DNA from: Paucisalibacillus algeriensis
Lineage (GTDB): Bacteria > Bacillota > Bacilli > Bacillales > Amphibacillaceae
Direction of reading: 5' to 3'
Assembly (NCBI RefSeq): GCF_000577245.1
Contig: NZ_CBYO010000016.1
Location: 62,001-126,000, forward strand
DNA: 64,000 bases
Shown here: positions 40,595 through 50,533 of the stretch, piece after piece
Position numbering within the stretch: position 1 is the first letter of the stretch
How the letters are laid out: every line of letters begins with the position of its first letter
Translations under genes and position numbers: made by a program
The notes under the pieces: model-generated
Seen by the model: the letters and a program-made list of their open reading frames with translations, nothing else
The model's database searches: none
What the model was told of the DNA's origin: nothing

Positions 40595-41358
40595 TAAATT
40601 GATGTTGGTGGTGATACTTGAATGTTTTCTTTAGTGAGTGCTTCTCGGATAAATTTAATCATGTCTAAAGCACTTTGTGTATCACCGTGAACACAAATAC
40701 TTTGTCCTTCGATTATTAAATCTTCTCCAGTAATGCTAGTAACACGTTTTTCTTTCACCATTCGGACAACATTTTCGGCTACTTTATGTGGATCTGTAAT
40801 GACTGCACCTTCATGACGTCTTGAAACCAACGTCATATTTTTGTTGTAAGCTCTATCTGCATATAATTCCAACACATATGGCTGACCTTTTTCTTTGGAG
40901 ACTCTTTCCAGTTCAGAGTTCGGTTTTATATAAAGAGGAAGTTCAGGATTAATAGTGTGAACTGCCTCAACTATACTGGTTGCAATGCTTGTATCCGAAT
41001 CAGCCATATTATTCAGGTTTCCATGCGGCTTTACATGCTGCATCGAAACACCATGCTTCTTACAAAATATGTCCAAAGCACCGATTTGATAGATAATCAA
41101 ATTGGTTAAGGTCTTGGGTGGTATATCCATATTCCAGCGGCCGAAGCCTAGTAAGTTAGGGTAACCAGGGTGAGCTCCCACTCCAACCTTATATTTCTTG
41201 GCCAATGCTACTGTGTGATCCATCACATCTGGGTCGCCACCATGGAAACCACATGCGATATTTACCGAAGATACTAATGTAATTACCTCATCGTCTTGTC
41301 CGAGTGTGTATGCTCCGAAACTTTCCCCCAAATCACAATTTAAATCAATCCTTTTCAT
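40594..41358 (-). CDS. pxpA: 5-oxoprolinase subunit A (LamB/YcsF family)
   Basis: Protein of 254 residues with the LamB/YcsF signature MKRIDLNCDLGESFGAYTLG, then VNIACGFHGGDPDVMDHTVA, VGVGAHPGYPNLLGFGRWNM, HVKPHGNLNNM and the C-terminal ICVHGDTQSALDMIKFIREA. With PxpB and PxpC it forms the ATP-dependent 5-oxoprolinase that hydrolyses pyroglutamate to glutamate. The ribosome site AGGAGAGGAGG is strong. It is last in the pxpBCA operon on the minus strand. Confidence 0.95.
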   Translation of the reverse strand: MKRIDLNCDLGESFGAYTLGQDDEVITLVSSVNIACGFHGGDPDVMDHTVALAKKYKVGVGAHPGYPNLLGFGRWNMDIPPKTLTNLIIYQIGALDIFCKKHGVSMQHVKPHGNLNNMADSDTSIATSIVEAVHTINPELPLYIKPNSELERVSKEKGQPYVLELYADRAYNKNMTLVSRRHEGAVITDPHKVAENVVRMVKEKRVTSITGEDLIIEGQSICVHGDTQSALDMIKFIREALTKENIQVSPPTSI

Positions 41359-41376
41359 TGGGAAGTCCTCCTCTCC

Positions 41377-42327
41377 TCAAATACCAGCTTGCAATATTTT
41401 AATGATATTTTCCTGTTTTCGTAATTTTTCATGTGCTTCATCGAGGGTAACTATTTCAAACGACACACGGTCATTTGGTTTTAATTGTGCTACTTTCGGG
41501 AGGTCAACCGATATGACACCACCAATTTTGGTATATCCCCCAACACTTGGCCTTCCAGAAAGGAATAGAATAGGTTGGCCATTTTGCGGTACTTGTATGG
41601 CTCCCATGAACAATCCCTCTGAAAGGATATCAGCATCATTTTTATGCTCAATTGTTGGACCATCTAAGCGACAGCCCATCCGGTTTGAATCCTTCGTAAC
41701 GGTATATTCTGATGAAAGGAAGGTTTCTATTCCTTTCGTGGTAAATGAATCTTCTTGAGGACCTAGGATTGTTCTAACTCGTACATTTTTAGTATATGTA
41801 GGTATAAGTTCAATTGAAAGTCTTCTAGCAAAACATTTCTCGTTGTTAGCTTGAACATTAGTAGCTTTGATTGTATCGCCTTTTGTTAATCTTCTACCAT
41901 GGTGTCCACCAATCTCACTAATGAGGTCAGTCGATTTACTTCCAAGTGTATTCTCTGCATCCATTCCTCCAGCTACTGCTATGTATGCTCTGCAACCAGA
42001 ACGGTATCCTTGAAAGGATAGGATGTCCCCTTCATGGACGGTAAAGGAACGCCATAATGGAACAGGGCAGTTATTCAAATAGGGAGTCAGGTCTGCGCCT
42101 GTTATGGCAATTGTTCGAGTTTCTAACACTTTAAAAGTCGGCCCAATCAGCGTTACCTCTAGAGTTGCTGCATTTTCTTGATTACCTACTAAAATATTTG
42201 CAATTCTGTGTGCATAATGGTCTACTGCACCGGAAACGGACATTCCGTATTTTTGATATCCTTTTCTGCCTAGGTCTTGAATGGTTGTGAGAAGGCCAGG
42301 CTTTATGACGTTGAATATAAGGATCAC
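41377..42327 (-). CDS. pxpC: 5-oxoprolinase subunit C (KipA family)
   Basis: Protein of 316 residues in the biotin-dependent carboxyltransferase/KipA fold. It starts at GTG 42327 and reads FNVIKPGLLTTIQDLGRKGY, then GMSVSGAVDHYAHRIANILV, VAGGMDAENTLGSKSTDL, RVRTILGPQEDSFTTKGIET and GAIQVPQNGQPILFLSGRPS. It follows pxpB by six bases. It combines with PxpB as the kinase/hydrolase part of 5-oxoprolinase. Confidence 0.93.
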   Translation of the reverse strand: MILIFNVIKPGLLTTIQDLGRKGYQKYGMSVSGAVDHYAHRIANILVGNQENAATLEVTLIGPTFKVLETRTIAITGADLTPYLNNCPVPLWRSFTVHEGDILSFQGYRSGCRAYIAVAGGMDAENTLGSKSTDLISEIGGHHGRRLTKGDTIKATNVQANNEKCFARRLSIELIPTYTKNVRVRTILGPQEDSFTTKGIETFLSSEYTVTKDSNRMGCRLDGPTIEHKNDADILSEGLFMGAIQVPQNGQPILFLSGRPSVGGYTKIGGVISVDLPKVAQLKPNDRVSFEIVTLDEAHEKLRKQENIIKILQAGI

Positions 42328-42333
42328 TACCTT

Positions 42334-43020
42334 CTATGGTCTACTATTAATAATTTCATCATACTCTTTTTTGGTGATGGATTTAAATTTAATGATATCA
42401 CCAGGTGAGAGCAAGAATGGGTCGGCATCATTTGAATTAAATAGTGGTATTGGTGTATGGCCAATAATCCGCCAACCTCCAGGACTAGTAACAGGGTATA
42501 TCCCGGTTTGATAATTTGCGATTCCAACACTACCTGCCTGGACTTTTTTTCGTGGATTTTCTAATCTTGGGGTTGCAATTTTTTCGTTTAATCCACCTAA
42601 AAAAGGAAATCCAGGACTGAATCCTAAGAAATAAACGGAGTAATCCGGTTCTGTGTGAAGTTTTATCACTTCTTCTACAGCTAGATGATTTAATTTAGCT
42701 ACATCTACTAGATCAGGTCCCATTTCATTTCCGTATAGTACAGGTATTTCAATAGTATTTCTTTCTTCCATTTTAGTTAGAGCTATATCCTTTAATAACA
42801 CCTTGATAGTGCTAAGAAGTGTATCATATGAGATCTTAGTAGGAACATAATTTATTAAAAGAGTTGTATAGCCTAGGACGACTTCCTCTACCCCTATTAT
42901 GCCATTGGATTCTATTATGTTAGATAATTTTTGTACTGTTTGGCTAGTTTGCTCGTTGATTTGCTCTCCAAAATTAATGATGATGGATTGGTCTCCAGCT
43001 GTTTTCACTGTGTAACGCAT
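42334..43020 (-). CDS. pxpB: 5-oxoprolinase subunit B (KipI family)
   Basis: Protein of 228 residues starting MRYTVKTAGDQSIIINFGEQ, with IEIPVLYGNEMGPDLVDVAK and the KipI signature YFLGFSPGFPFLGGLNEKIA, RKKVQAGSVGIANYQTGIYP and GWRIIGHTPIPLF. AGGAGG precedes the ATG. It is the first gene of the operon. PxpB/PxpC also act in B. subtilis as Kip regulators of sporulation kinase A, but here complete pxpBCA points to pyroglutamate use. No transporter is adjacent. Confidence 0.93.
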   Translation of the reverse strand: MRYTVKTAGDQSIIINFGEQINEQTSQTVQKLSNIIESNGIIGVEEVVLGYTTLLINYVPTKISYDTLLSTIKVLLKDIALTKMEERNTIEIPVLYGNEMGPDLVDVAKLNHLAVEEVIKLHTEPDYSVYFLGFSPGFPFLGGLNEKIATPRLENPRKKVQAGSVGIANYQTGIYPVTSPGGWRIIGHTPIPLFNSNDADPFLLSPGDIIKFKSITKKEYDEIINSRP

Positions 43021-43220
43021 GGAACACCTCCTAGGATGGTTTCTTCCTTCCTGCTAATACTTATATTTTAACATTATTTATCTTTTATGATGATCGTATA
43101 ATTTTACATATACTTAACATTACATTCATTAAAAAATAACAATCTATATTTATAATGAAGTATGAAGGTTATCACTTTTGTATGTTATCAGGTTCACCCT
43201 ATACCCCCTATTTTTTGATG

Positions 43221-43265
43221 AAAAGACATTAATTGACCACCCACATTGGTTAGTTAATGTCTTTT
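43221..43265. terminator. Terminator hairpin downstream of tkt (distal)
   Basis: AAAAGACATTAA pairs with TTAATGTCTTTT, giving A- and T-rich flanks on both strands. Confidence 0.75.
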
Positions 43266-43272
43266 TATATGG

Positions 43273-43309
43273 AAAAACTCCTTAAAACACTATGTTTTAA
43301 GGAGTTTTT
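43273..43309. terminator. Terminator hairpin downstream of tkt (proximal)
   Basis: AAAAACTCCTTAAAACA pairs with TGTTTTAAGGAGTTTTT around a short loop. It is a very strong stem. Confidence 0.88.
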
Positions 43310-43329
43310 CGACAAGATATGTCAAATAT

Positions 43330-43347
43330 CGGGAAGTGACAGGCACC
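43330..43347 (-). repeat. Repeat end CGGGAAGTGACAGGCACC
   Basis: Reverse complement of GGTGCCTGTCACTTCCCG, an exact match to the 25963-25980 end. It lies 17 bases from the tkt stop. Confidence 0.75.
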
Positions 43348-43364
43348 TAAAAAAACGGGGTTCC

Positions 43365-45365
43365 CTACAATACTTCTTCGACGATCTTCACTACATTTTC
43401 AACTGTAAATCCGTATTTCTCAATTACTTCGTCTCCTGGTGCGGATGCGCCGAAGCGGTCGATTCCTAGGACTTTTCCGTCTAGGCCAACATAGCGTTCC
43501 CATCCGAATGAAGATCCCATTTCAATTGCAACACGTGCTTTTACATCTGCAGGAATTACGCTGTTTTTGTATGCTGCGTCTTGTGCTTCGAAGCGGTCCC
43601 AAGATGGCATACTTACAACGCGGACGTCAATGCCTTTTTCTTTTAATAAAGATTGGGCTTGAACAGCTAGTTGCACTTCTGAACCAGTTGCTAAAAGAAG
43701 TGCATCAGGTGTTTCTTTTTCAGAGTTACTGATGACATATGCACCTTTTTTCACACCTTCATAGGCATGTTCTTTAGTTCCTTCTAATGTTGGAAGGCCC
43801 TGTCTTGTAAGAACAAGTGCTGTTGGAGTATCAGTAGATTCTACTGCCAAGCGCCATGATGCAGCTGTTTCGTTTGCATCTGCTGGACGTATAATAGAAA
43901 GTCCAGGCATTGCACGTAATGCTGCTAGATGCTCAATTGGTTCGTGAGTTGGACCATCTTCCCCTACTGCGATAGAGTCATGCGTTAGAACGTAAGTTAC
44001 CGGCTGATTCATAATTGCTGCTAGACGGATAGCTGGACGTAGGTAGTCGTTGAATACGAAGAAAGTACCACCGAATACTTTTAATCCTCCGTGAAGGGAC
44101 ATACCGTTTAGGGCAGCACCCATTGCAAATTCACGTACACCGAACCAAATGTTCCGACCTGTATAATCTTTACGGGAAAAGTCTTCTTCACCGTTAAGTG
44201 TAGTCTTGTTAGACCCTGCTAGGTCAGCACTACCACCAAGGAAGTTAGGTACTGCTTTTGCGATGGAATTAAGAACTTTACCAGAAGCATCTCTTGTTGC
44301 TAGTTTATCTACGCCAGCTTCGAATACCGGTAGTGATTTTTCCCAGCCTTCAGGAAGTTTTCCGTCCATTGCTTGTTTTAGTTCTTGTGCAAGTTCTGGA
44401 TATTTTTCTTCATACTTAGCCAGAAGTTCATTCCATTTAGCCTCTTCTTGTTGACCCGCAACTACGATTTTCTCGTTGAAATCTGCGTATACTTCTTCTG
44501 GAACTGTAAATGGTTCATGATTCCAACCATAAAATTCTTTCGTAAGTTTTGTTTCGTCTTCTCCTAGTGGTGAACCGTGAGAAGCGGAAGAAGCTGATTT
44601 GTTTGGCGAGCCATATCCAATTACGGTTTTGATTTCTACTAAAGTAGGTTGGTCTGTATTTTCTTGTGCAGCTTTAATTGCTTTTCTGATTTCATCTAAG
44701 TTTGTACCATCTTCAACATATAGTGTTTGCCAGCCATATGCTTTGAAGCGGTCTTGGATGTTTTCAGAGAAGGAGCGATTTAAATCACCATCTAAGGAAA
44801 TGTCGTTTGAATCGTACAGTACAACTAACTTTCCTAGACCTAAGTGACCAGCTAAAGAAGCTGCTTCATGTGAGATTCCTTCCATTAGATCTCCGTCACC
44901 AACTAATGCGTATGTGAAATGGTCCACAACATCTAATTCTTCTTTATTATATTTTGCTGCAAGATGACGTTCTGCCATTGCCATCCCAACTGCCATAGAA
45001 ATCCCTTGTCCAAGTGGACCAGTTGTTGCTTCCACACCATCTGTATGGTTAACCTCTGGGTGACCGGGTGTTTTGGAATCCCATTGACGAAACGCTTTCA
45101 AATCATCAATTGTAACGTTATAACCGGATAAATGAAGTAAACTATATAGAAGCATGGAGCCATGACCAGCAGAAAGTACAAAACGATCGCGGTTAAACCA
45201 TTTTGAGTTTTTTGGGTTGTGTTTCATAAAGTCGGTCCAAAGTGTATAAGCCATTGGTGCTGCGCCCATTGGTAGACCAGGGTGACCAGAATTTGCTTTT
45301 TCAATTGCATCAATTGATAATGTACGGATTGCATTTACCGAGAGTTGCTCATATTGATTTTTCAT
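43365..45365 (-). CDS. tkt: Transketolase
   Basis: Full-length thiamine-diphosphate transketolase (666 residues), exchanging two-carbon units in the pentose phosphate pathway. The N-terminus holds [20 protein letters not shown], then the TPP motif [20 protein letters not shown] to NDISLDG. The pyrimidine domain holds [20 protein letters not shown] and [20 protein letters not shown]. The C-terminus is [30 protein letters not shown] precedes the ATG. It is divergent from the glucitol-type operon and shares the 318-bp gap with it. It is likely the housekeeping transketolase, but a role in polyol catabolism is possible. Confidence 0.97.
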   Translation of the reverse strand: MKNQYEQLSVNAIRTLSIDAIEKANSGHPGLPMGAAPMAYTLWTDFMKHNPKNSKWFNRDRFVLSAGHGSMLLYSLLHLSGYNVTIDDLKAFRQWDSKTPGHPEVNHTDGVEATTGPLGQGISMAVGMAMAERHLAAKYNKEELDVVDHFTYALVGDGDLMEGISHEAASLAGHLGLGKLVVLYDSNDISLDGDLNRSFSENIQDRFKAYGWQTLYVEDGTNLDEIRKAIKAAQENTDQPTLVEIKTVIGYGSPNKSASSASHGSPLGEDETKLTKEFYGWNHEPFTVPEEVYADFNEKIVVAGQQEEAKWNELLAKYEEKYPELAQELKQAMDGKLPEGWEKSLPVFEAGVDKLATRDASGKVLNSIAKAVPNFLGGSADLAGSNKTTLNGEEDFSRKDYTGRNIWFGVREFAMGAALNGMSLHGGLKVFGGTFFVFNDYLRPAIRLAAIMNQPVTYVLTHDSIAVGEDGPTHEPIEHLAALRAMPGLSIIRPADANETAASWRLAVESTDTPTALVLTRQGLPTLEGTKEHAYEGVKKGAYVISNSEKETPDALLLATGSEVQLAVQAQSLLKEKGIDVRVVSMPSWDRFEAQDAAYKNSVIPADVKARVAIEMGSSFGWERYVGLDGKVLGIDRFGASAPGDEVIEKYGFTVENVVKIVEEVL

Positions 45366-45508
45366 ATCTATTAATCTCCTTTTCTATTATATAAAAGTTC
45401 TTTTTGAACTAATTTCACAATTTTATAGTATACCGAATGTTGTCGAATAACAAGGAATAAAGTATATGTGATTTTATAATAATCTCTAATTATATTCAAA
45501 AATAATTG

Positions 45509-45537
45509 TTGACAGCCCTTACAATTCAATTTATACT
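45509..45537 (+). promoter_or_regulatory. SigA promoter of the glucitol-type operon
   Basis: TTGACA (45509-45514), 17 bases, TATACT (45532-45537), in the 318-bp gap between tkt and the oxidoreductase gene. Confidence 0.85.
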
Positions 45538-45545
45538 TTAGGCAT

Positions 45546-45600
45546 ACGGTAACAAATGTCACGCCTATTATCAAATGTGATAAAACGGTAACAAATGATA
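45546..45600 (+). promoter_or_regulatory. Operator region with repeated ACGGTAACAAATG boxes
   Basis: ACGGTAACAAATG occurs at 45546-45558 and 45585-45597, 39 bp apart. Between them lies TTATCAAATGTGATAA (45568-45583), a palindrome of six-base arms. It begins nine bases after the -10 box, so bound protein would cover the start of transcription. The SorC proteins encoded at 49553 and 50747 are the likely binders. Confidence 0.65.
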
Positions 45601-45683
45601 ATATTGTGATTAGATGTTACTGATGTTGTATGTATTTAATACTTATTTATGCGTATATTCTACTAATTTAGGAGGACGTTCAA

Positions 45684-46937
45684 ATGTCAATTTACAAAAA
45701 GTTATTAGAACGGGAAAGAGCAAACGAACCGATTAAAGTAGGTGTTATTGGGGCAGGTCAAATGGGTTTTGGTATGATCGCACAGATTTCTACTATTCCA
45801 GGAATGGCTGTTACCGGTGTTAGTGATATAAATATTGATGCTGCCAGAAGAGCTGCAGATTATTATAATTCCCAAGTATCAAAAAAAGAAAATATTGTTG
45901 TTTCTAATGATTTACGAGATGTTATTCAATCTTCAAATGTCGAAGTAATTGTCGATGCAACTGGTGTTCCTGAAGTTGGGGCAAATATTTCATTGGAAAC
46001 ATTAAAAGCGAAAAAACATTTAGTTCTATTAAATGTTGAAGTAGATATAACAATTGGTTCACTAATGCATCAACTCTTTGAAAATGCAGGTTTAGTATAT
46101 ACAGGTTCTGCTGGTGACGAACCGGCGGCTACACTTGAATTATATGAGTTTGCAAAATCTATGGGTATGGAAGTATTGGTTGCAGGAAAGGGTAAAAATA
46201 ACAAATTACAAGTATCTGCAAACCCTGATACTGCAAAAGAAGAAGCTGACAGAAAGAAAATGTCTGCACATATGTTAGCTGCGTTCCAAGACGGTACTAA
46301 AACAATGGCAGAGATGAATTTATTATCAAATGCTATGGGATTTGTACCTGATGTTGTTGGTATGCACGGAATTTCAGGAGATCTAGATTCTGTAATTGAC
46401 GATTTAAATACGAAAGAAAATGGTGGAGTATTAAATAAATTTGGAGTTGTTGAATATGTAGATGGATTAGCTCCAGGTGTCTTTGTAATTGTTAAGGGAC
46501 AAAATGAAGGGGTGGCACATGAATTAAATTACCTATTGAAAAAAGGCGAAAGAGACCATCATATTCTTTATCGTCCATATCATTTAGCTAGTTTAGAAAC
46601 ACCTATTACGATTGCTAAAGCTGTATTAGAACATGAAGGTTCTATTCAACCATTAGGAGCACCTATTTCAGATACAGTTGCAGTTGCAAAACGTGATGTG
46701 AAAGCAGGAGAAACTATTGATGGTATTGGTGGATATACAGTTAGAGGTGTTCTTGAAACACATCAAGATATGAAACGCAATGGTCATATTCCAATTGGTT
46801 TAATTAGTGGTAAAGTAGTTGCAAAAAGAGATATTAAAAATGGCCAATTCTTAACAACAGACGATGTTGAATTAGATCAATCAACAACCGTTGTAAAATT
46901 AAGAGCACTTCAAGATCAATTATTCCCTACAGAATAA
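45684..46937 (+). CDS. NAD(P)-dependent oxidoreductase with SAF domain (homoserine-dehydrogenase-like)
   Basis: Protein of 417 residues. The Rossmann motif is KVGVIGAGQMGFGMIAQIST (residues 18-37) and the middle resembles the homoserine dehydrogenase/sugar oxidoreductase fold (VEVIVDATGVPEVGANISLE, SAGDEPAATLELYEFAKSMG). The C-terminal third holds a SAF-like domain (ISDTVAVAKRDVKAGETIDG, then GKVVAKRDIKNGQFLTTDDV), as in sugar-acid and aldolase-linked enzymes. It is not a biosynthetic homoserine dehydrogenase by context. It precedes the glucitol-type PTS genes and may oxidise the imported polyol phosphate. AGGAGG precedes the ATG. Confidence 0.8.
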   Translation: MSIYKKLLERERANEPIKVGVIGAGQMGFGMIAQISTIPGMAVTGVSDINIDAARRAADYYNSQVSKKENIVVSNDLRDVIQSSNVEVIVDATGVPEVGANISLETLKAKKHLVLLNVEVDITIGSLMHQLFENAGLVYTGSAGDEPAATLELYEFAKSMGMEVLVAGKGKNNKLQVSANPDTAKEEADRKKMSAHMLAAFQDGTKTMAEMNLLSNAMGFVPDVVGMHGISGDLDSVIDDLNTKENGGVLNKFGVVEYVDGLAPGVFVIVKGQNEGVAHELNYLLKKGERDHHILYRPYHLASLETPITIAKAVLEHEGSIQPLGAPISDTVAVAKRDVKAGETIDGIGGYTVRGVLETHQDMKRNGHIPIGLISGKVVAKRDIKNGQFLTTDDVELDQSTTVVKLRALQDQLFPTE

Positions 46938-46960
46938 TAATCACTGAATTACGTAACAAG

Positions 46961-47011
46961 AAGTGTTGCAAACCTACCCTTTTAGTAAAAGCATAGCTTT
47001 GCAACACTTTT
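46961..47011 (+). terminator. Terminator between the oxidoreductase and gutM genes
   Basis: AAGTGTTGCAAA pairs with TTTGCAACACTT, followed by TTATTATCTTT. Partial read-through must supply the PTS genes unless an unseen promoter lies within. Confidence 0.75.
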
Positions 47012-47053
47012 ATTATCTTTATAGAAATAACTCTATTCTAAAGGGGGATTCGG

Positions 47054-47470
47054 ATGGAACTTGCAGTAATATTAACCCTTTTACTAGTCATACAAAATGT
47101 ATTGTCCTTTATCCAAATTCGATATTATAGAAAGAATATGAATGCAATTGTAAGCCGTTACAGTGGTAAGGAAGGCTACTACTTATTTTCAGAACGTGAA
47201 AAAAGAAAATTACTACGTGGGGCCATGGTAATGATGGTTGTGGACAATAATTACATTATTAAAGAATGTTACTTTGTTAATGGAGTAACCACACTATCTA
47301 GATTTACGGAACATAAAGCTTTTAAAGGAAAGCATGTTGGTGAAATGTTGCGTGACATACAAGATGAAAAGCAAAATAAGAAAAAAATTTCTGCTTTATC
47401 TGCAGCTCTTGGAAAGGTTGCTGAAGCAGCATTAATTAATATATCAAAGAAAAATATCTCAGTGGTATGA
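47054..47470 (+). CDS. Glucitol operon activator GutM-like protein
   Basis: Protein of 138 residues that begins with a membrane helix (MELAVILTLLLVIQNVLSFI) followed by RYYRKNMNAIVSRYSGKEGY and a basic soluble tail. It matches the GutM family by length, topology and position directly before the glucitol-type EIIC. GutM is reported to help expression of glucitol PTS operons in enterics and bacilli; the molecular mechanism is not clear. GGGGG upstream of the ATG. Confidence 0.75.
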   Translation: MELAVILTLLLVIQNVLSFIQIRYYRKNMNAIVSRYSGKEGYYLFSEREKRKLLRGAMVMMVVDNNYIIKECYFVNGVTTLSRFTEHKAFKGKHVGEMLRDIQDEKQNKKKISALSAALGKVAEAALINISKKNISVV

Positions 47471-47487
47471 GGGGAGATTAAATCATA

Positions 47488-48015
47488 ATGGAATGGATTT
47501 CATGGTTTGGAGAACACTTTATCGGATTATTTGATGCTGGTGGGGAACAATTTGTGGGGATGTTAACCAGTATAGTTCCAACTTTAGTTGTATTATTAAC
47601 CTTCACGTATGCGCTAATCAAATTTATTGGTGAGGAAAGAGTAGAAAGAGTTATCCAACGCGCATCAAAATATACGATTTTAAGATATACTGTAATGCCG
47701 ATCTTATCAATTATGTTATTAACAAATCCAATGGCTTATACGTTTGGTAGATTCGTTGAAGAAAAACACAAACCTGCCTTTTATGATTCACTAGTATCAT
47801 TTCTACATCCAGTAACATCATTATTTCCTTATGCAAACGCTGGTGAATTATTTGTTTATTTAGGAATTGCTTCTGGTATCACACAAGCTGGTTTGCCTTT
47901 ATCTGATTTAGCAGTTAGATACTTTTTAGTTGGTATAGTTATTATCTTGTTACGCGGAGTTATAACAGAGTATATAACTAAATTTCTTGCTAAAAGAATG
48001 AGTGTAAAGCTTTAA
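47488..48015 (+). CDS. srlA: PTS glucitol/sorbitol-type EIIC component
   Basis: Membrane protein of 175 residues with about four helices. It starts MEWISWFGEHFIGLFDAGGE and carries FVGMLTSIVPTLVVLLTFTY and SKYTILRYTVMPILSIMLLT, as in SrlA. It forms part of the permease that phosphorylates sugar alcohols during uptake. The next gene encodes the EIIBC partner. Confidence 0.9.
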   Translation: MEWISWFGEHFIGLFDAGGEQFVGMLTSIVPTLVVLLTFTYALIKFIGEERVERVIQRASKYTILRYTVMPILSIMLLTNPMAYTFGRFVEEKHKPAFYDSLVSFLHPVTSLFPYANAGELFVYLGIASGITQAGLPLSDLAVRYFLVGIVIILLRGVITEYITKFLAKRMSVKL

Positions 48016-48037
48016 TATTTGTGGAGGGGAATAGACT

Positions 48038-49075
48038 ATGAACTATCGTAAAGTTATTGTAGATAAAGGTTCAGGTGGCTGGGGAACCGGTCTAACATTA
48101 GAGCCAAAGGGTAAAAAAGTGAAAGTGGTATCGGTTACTGGTGGAGGGATACACCCAGTAGCAAAGAAGATAGCTGAATTAACCGGAGCAGAAGCTGTAG
48201 ATGGCTTCAAGAATTCAGTGCCGGAAGATGAAATGATGTGTGCAGTAATTGATTGTGGTGGAACTGCAAGAATTGGGGTTTACCCAATGAAAAGAATTCC
48301 TACAGTAGATGTATTACCATCAGGACCATCAGGTCCACTTGCTAAATTTATAAAAGAGGATATCTTTGTTTCTGGTACAACTGAAAATGATATTCGATTA
48401 ACAGATAATGCAGAAAATATCGTTGTAAATACAGAAGAGTCAGTACAGGAAGAAGTACAACCAGAACAATCCATTGACACGAAGGACAAAGAGAAATTTA
48501 GAGAACAATATGAACAAATAAAGAAAGAAAATAAAGAAAAAAGTAAAGAGAATTTTTTAATGAGATTTTCAAGGGGAATTGGTAAAGTTACTGGCACGTT
48601 CTATCAAGCAGGGCGTGATTCCGTTGATATGTTAATCAAGAATATTATCCCTTTTATGGCCTTCGTTGCCATGTTAATAGGTATTATTAACTATACTGGG
48701 ATTGGTGACATTATTGCTAATGTCATGACTCCATTAGCCGGAAGTCTTTGGGGATTAATGGTTATTGTTGTCATTTGTACGCTACCATTCTTATCACCTG
48801 TACTTGGACCGGGTGCAGTTATCGCACAAGTAGTTGGGGTGTTAATTGGTACTCAAATTGGTCTTGGTAATATTCCACCGCAATTTGCATTGCCCGCATT
48901 ATTTGCAATTAATGGACAAGTTGGAGCTGACTTTATTCCGGTTGGCCTATCATTAGGAGAAGCTAAGCCTGAAACTGTCCAAGTTGGCGTTCCCGCGGTA
49001 TTATATAGTCGTTTAATTACTGGAATCCTAGCGGTTGTTATTGCATATTTTGCAAGTTTTGGATTATATCAATAA
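48038..49075 (+). CDS. srlE: PTS glucitol/sorbitol-type EIIBC component
   Basis: Protein of 345 residues. The N-terminal EIIB domain carries the phosphocysteine in [20 protein letters not shown] (Cys-Gly-Gly-Thr). An acidic/lysine-rich linker (about residues 130-180) leads to four membrane helices of the C domain ([40 protein letters not shown]). Architecture matches SrlE. Substrate is a hexitol-like polyol by homology only; the exact polyol is not known. Confidence 0.9.
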   Translation: MNYRKVIVDKGSGGWGTGLTLEPKGKKVKVVSVTGGGIHPVAKKIAELTGAEAVDGFKNSVPEDEMMCAVIDCGGTARIGVYPMKRIPTVDVLPSGPSGPLAKFIKEDIFVSGTTENDIRLTDNAENIVVNTEESVQEEVQPEQSIDTKDKEKFREQYEQIKKENKEKSKENFLMRFSRGIGKVTGTFYQAGRDSVDMLIKNIIPFMAFVAMLIGIINYTGIGDIIANVMTPLAGSLWGLMVIVVICTLPFLSPVLGPGAVIAQVVGVLIGTQIGLGNIPPQFALPALFAINGQVGADFIPVGLSLGEAKPETVQVGVPAVLYSRLITGILAVVIAYFASFGLYQ

Positions 49076-49114
49076 ATTAATTTAAATCAAAAATAGTTAA
49101 AAGGAGGAATTAAT

Positions 49115-49471
49115 ATGTATAAAACTAAAATTACGGAAGTTGGAACGTTAGCACCATCTTTTGAAGAAGAAAAAATAATTATTTTATTTGGCCCAGAAGC
49201 ACCCCAAGAGATTAGGGAAATCGCATTAATTCACGATGTGAGTGAGGATAGCTTAGAGGAACCAGTAAAAGTCGGCGGTGTTCTTCAAATTGACGACCAG
49301 GAATTTACAATTACTGCTGTGGGCAGTGCTGCAAATCAAAATTTAAAAGAACTAGGACATATTTCTATTTACTTTACTGAACCTGCTGAAGAAGTTCTTC
49401 CAGGAGCCGTTTTTGCTAGTCCATCAGAATTTCCTAAATTCAAAGATGGAAGTATAATTATATTTAAATAA
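49115..49471 (+). CDS. srlB: PTS glucitol/sorbitol-type EIIA component
   Basis: Cytoplasmic protein of 118 residues. It matches SrlB by size, by FGPEAPQEIREIALIHDVSE (His40 is the likely phosphoryl acceptor) and by the C-terminal GAVFASPSEFPKFKDGSIII. AAGGAGG precedes the ATG. It receives phosphate from HPr and passes it to the EIIB cysteine of SrlE. A terminator hairpin follows. Confidence 0.9.
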   Translation: MYKTKITEVGTLAPSFEEEKIIILFGPEAPQEIREIALIHDVSEDSLEEPVKVGGVLQIDDQEFTITAVGSAANQNLKELGHISIYFTEPAEEVLPGAVFASPSEFPKFKDGSIIIFK

Positions 49472-49487
49472 ATTATTATTCTAGGAT

Positions 49488-49523
49488 AAGGTAAGCTGTA
49501 AATTTAATTATAGCTTACCTTTA
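49488..49523 (+). terminator. Hairpin between srlB and the first SorC gene
   Basis: AAGGTAAGCT pairs with AGCTTACCTT around a 14-base loop, then TAATCT. It would lower transcription into the regulator gene. Confidence 0.7.
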
Positions 49524-49552
49524 ATCTAGCAAAAAAGGGGAGAAACAGGGGG

Positions 49553-50491
49553 ATGTCTTTTGAAAATAAGAGGCTACTTGTTAAAGTTGCTCATATGTAC
49601 TACGAGCTAGGGGCTACCCAATCGCAGATAGCCAAGGAACTCGATGTTAGCAGATCACTTATATCAAAATATCTTGCAAAAGCTAAAGAACTAGGTATTG
49701 TGGAAGTCATTATCCATGATGACACTATTCATCCATATAGACAAATTGAAAACAAACTTGAAAGATATTATGGTTTACGGGAAGTAATTTGTATCCCAAA
49801 TTTAGGTGAGATATCTTCAAAGAGACGCTTAGGGGCCGCAGCAAGTAAATATCTATTAAGAGTTATAAGGGATGGACAAATAATAGGGATATCTTCTGGA
49901 ACAACTCTTCATGAAGTTGCTGAGTCTTTAACGTCTAATCAACAATATCAGTCTGTCACCTTTGTACCGCTAGTAGGTGGAATGGGGGATGAGAGGGTAG
50001 ATATTCACTCCAACTCACTTGTTTCTAAATTTGCTAAAAAGCTAAGTGCAAAGTACAAATTACTCCATGCCCCTGTAATGGTGGACTCTAAAGAAGTAAA
50101 TGAGATTTTTATGAGACAGAATTCTATTCTAAATCTATTCAAAGTTGCTGAACAAGCTAATATTGCTGTAGTTGGAATTGGGGGAACTCCTGAACATTCA
50201 ACAATGGTAAAATCTTATTTGGATGATAACTTAAAGAGAAGTTTTGAACATAAAGATGTGGTTGGGGATATTTGTTACAATTTTATTGATAGAGATGGCA
50301 ATGCTTCCAATCATAATTGGAATGATAGAGTTATTTCTTTAAGTTTAGATAAATTAAAAGATATTCCTTTAGTAATTGGTGTAGCTTCAGGAAATGAAAA
50401 AGTGCTAGCAATTAAAGCTGCATTAAACAGAAAGCTATTAGATGTTCTAATCACTGACGAAGAAACTGGAAAACTATTATTGGAGTCATAA
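49553..50491 (+). CDS. SorC/DeoR-type regulator of sugar-alcohol operon
   Basis: Regulator of 312 residues. The N-terminal helix-turn-helix is YYELGATQSQIAKELDVSRS, then LISKYLAKAKELGIVEVIIH. The rest is the SorC sugar-phosphate-binding domain (GISSGTTLHEVAESL, VPLVGGMGDERVDIHSNSL, NIAVVGIGGTPEHSTMV, LVIGVASGNEKVLAIKAALN). Such proteins respond to a sugar phosphate. It is probably the regulator of the preceding operon. It is a paralogue of 50747-51685 (same length, about the same domain order). Confidence 0.92.
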   Translation: MSFENKRLLVKVAHMYYELGATQSQIAKELDVSRSLISKYLAKAKELGIVEVIIHDDTIHPYRQIENKLERYYGLREVICIPNLGEISSKRRLGAAASKYLLRVIRDGQIIGISSGTTLHEVAESLTSNQQYQSVTFVPLVGGMGDERVDIHSNSLVSKFAKKLSAKYKLLHAPVMVDSKEVNEIFMRQNSILNLFKVAEQANIAVVGIGGTPEHSTMVKSYLDDNLKRSFEHKDVVGDICYNFIDRDGNASNHNWNDRVISLSLDKLKDIPLVIGVASGNEKVLAIKAALNRKLLDVLITDEETGKLLLES

Positions 50492-50533
50492 ATTGCATAT
50501 TATTATTGGAACTATAGTGTTCTTTATAGAAAC

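Larger units (their letters stand above)
43021..43364. other. Gap between tkt and pxpB with two terminators and a repeat end
   Basis: It holds two stacked hairpins (43221-43265 and 43273-43309) and a repeat end (43330-43347). The leader of pxpB lies at 43021-43150, where no clear -35/-10 pair could be fixed. No gene is visible. Confidence 0.6.

Noticed and set aside
45684-46937. Biosynthetic homoserine dehydrogenase
   Set aside because: A SAF-like C-terminal domain and the PTS context do not fit amino-acid biosynthesis.
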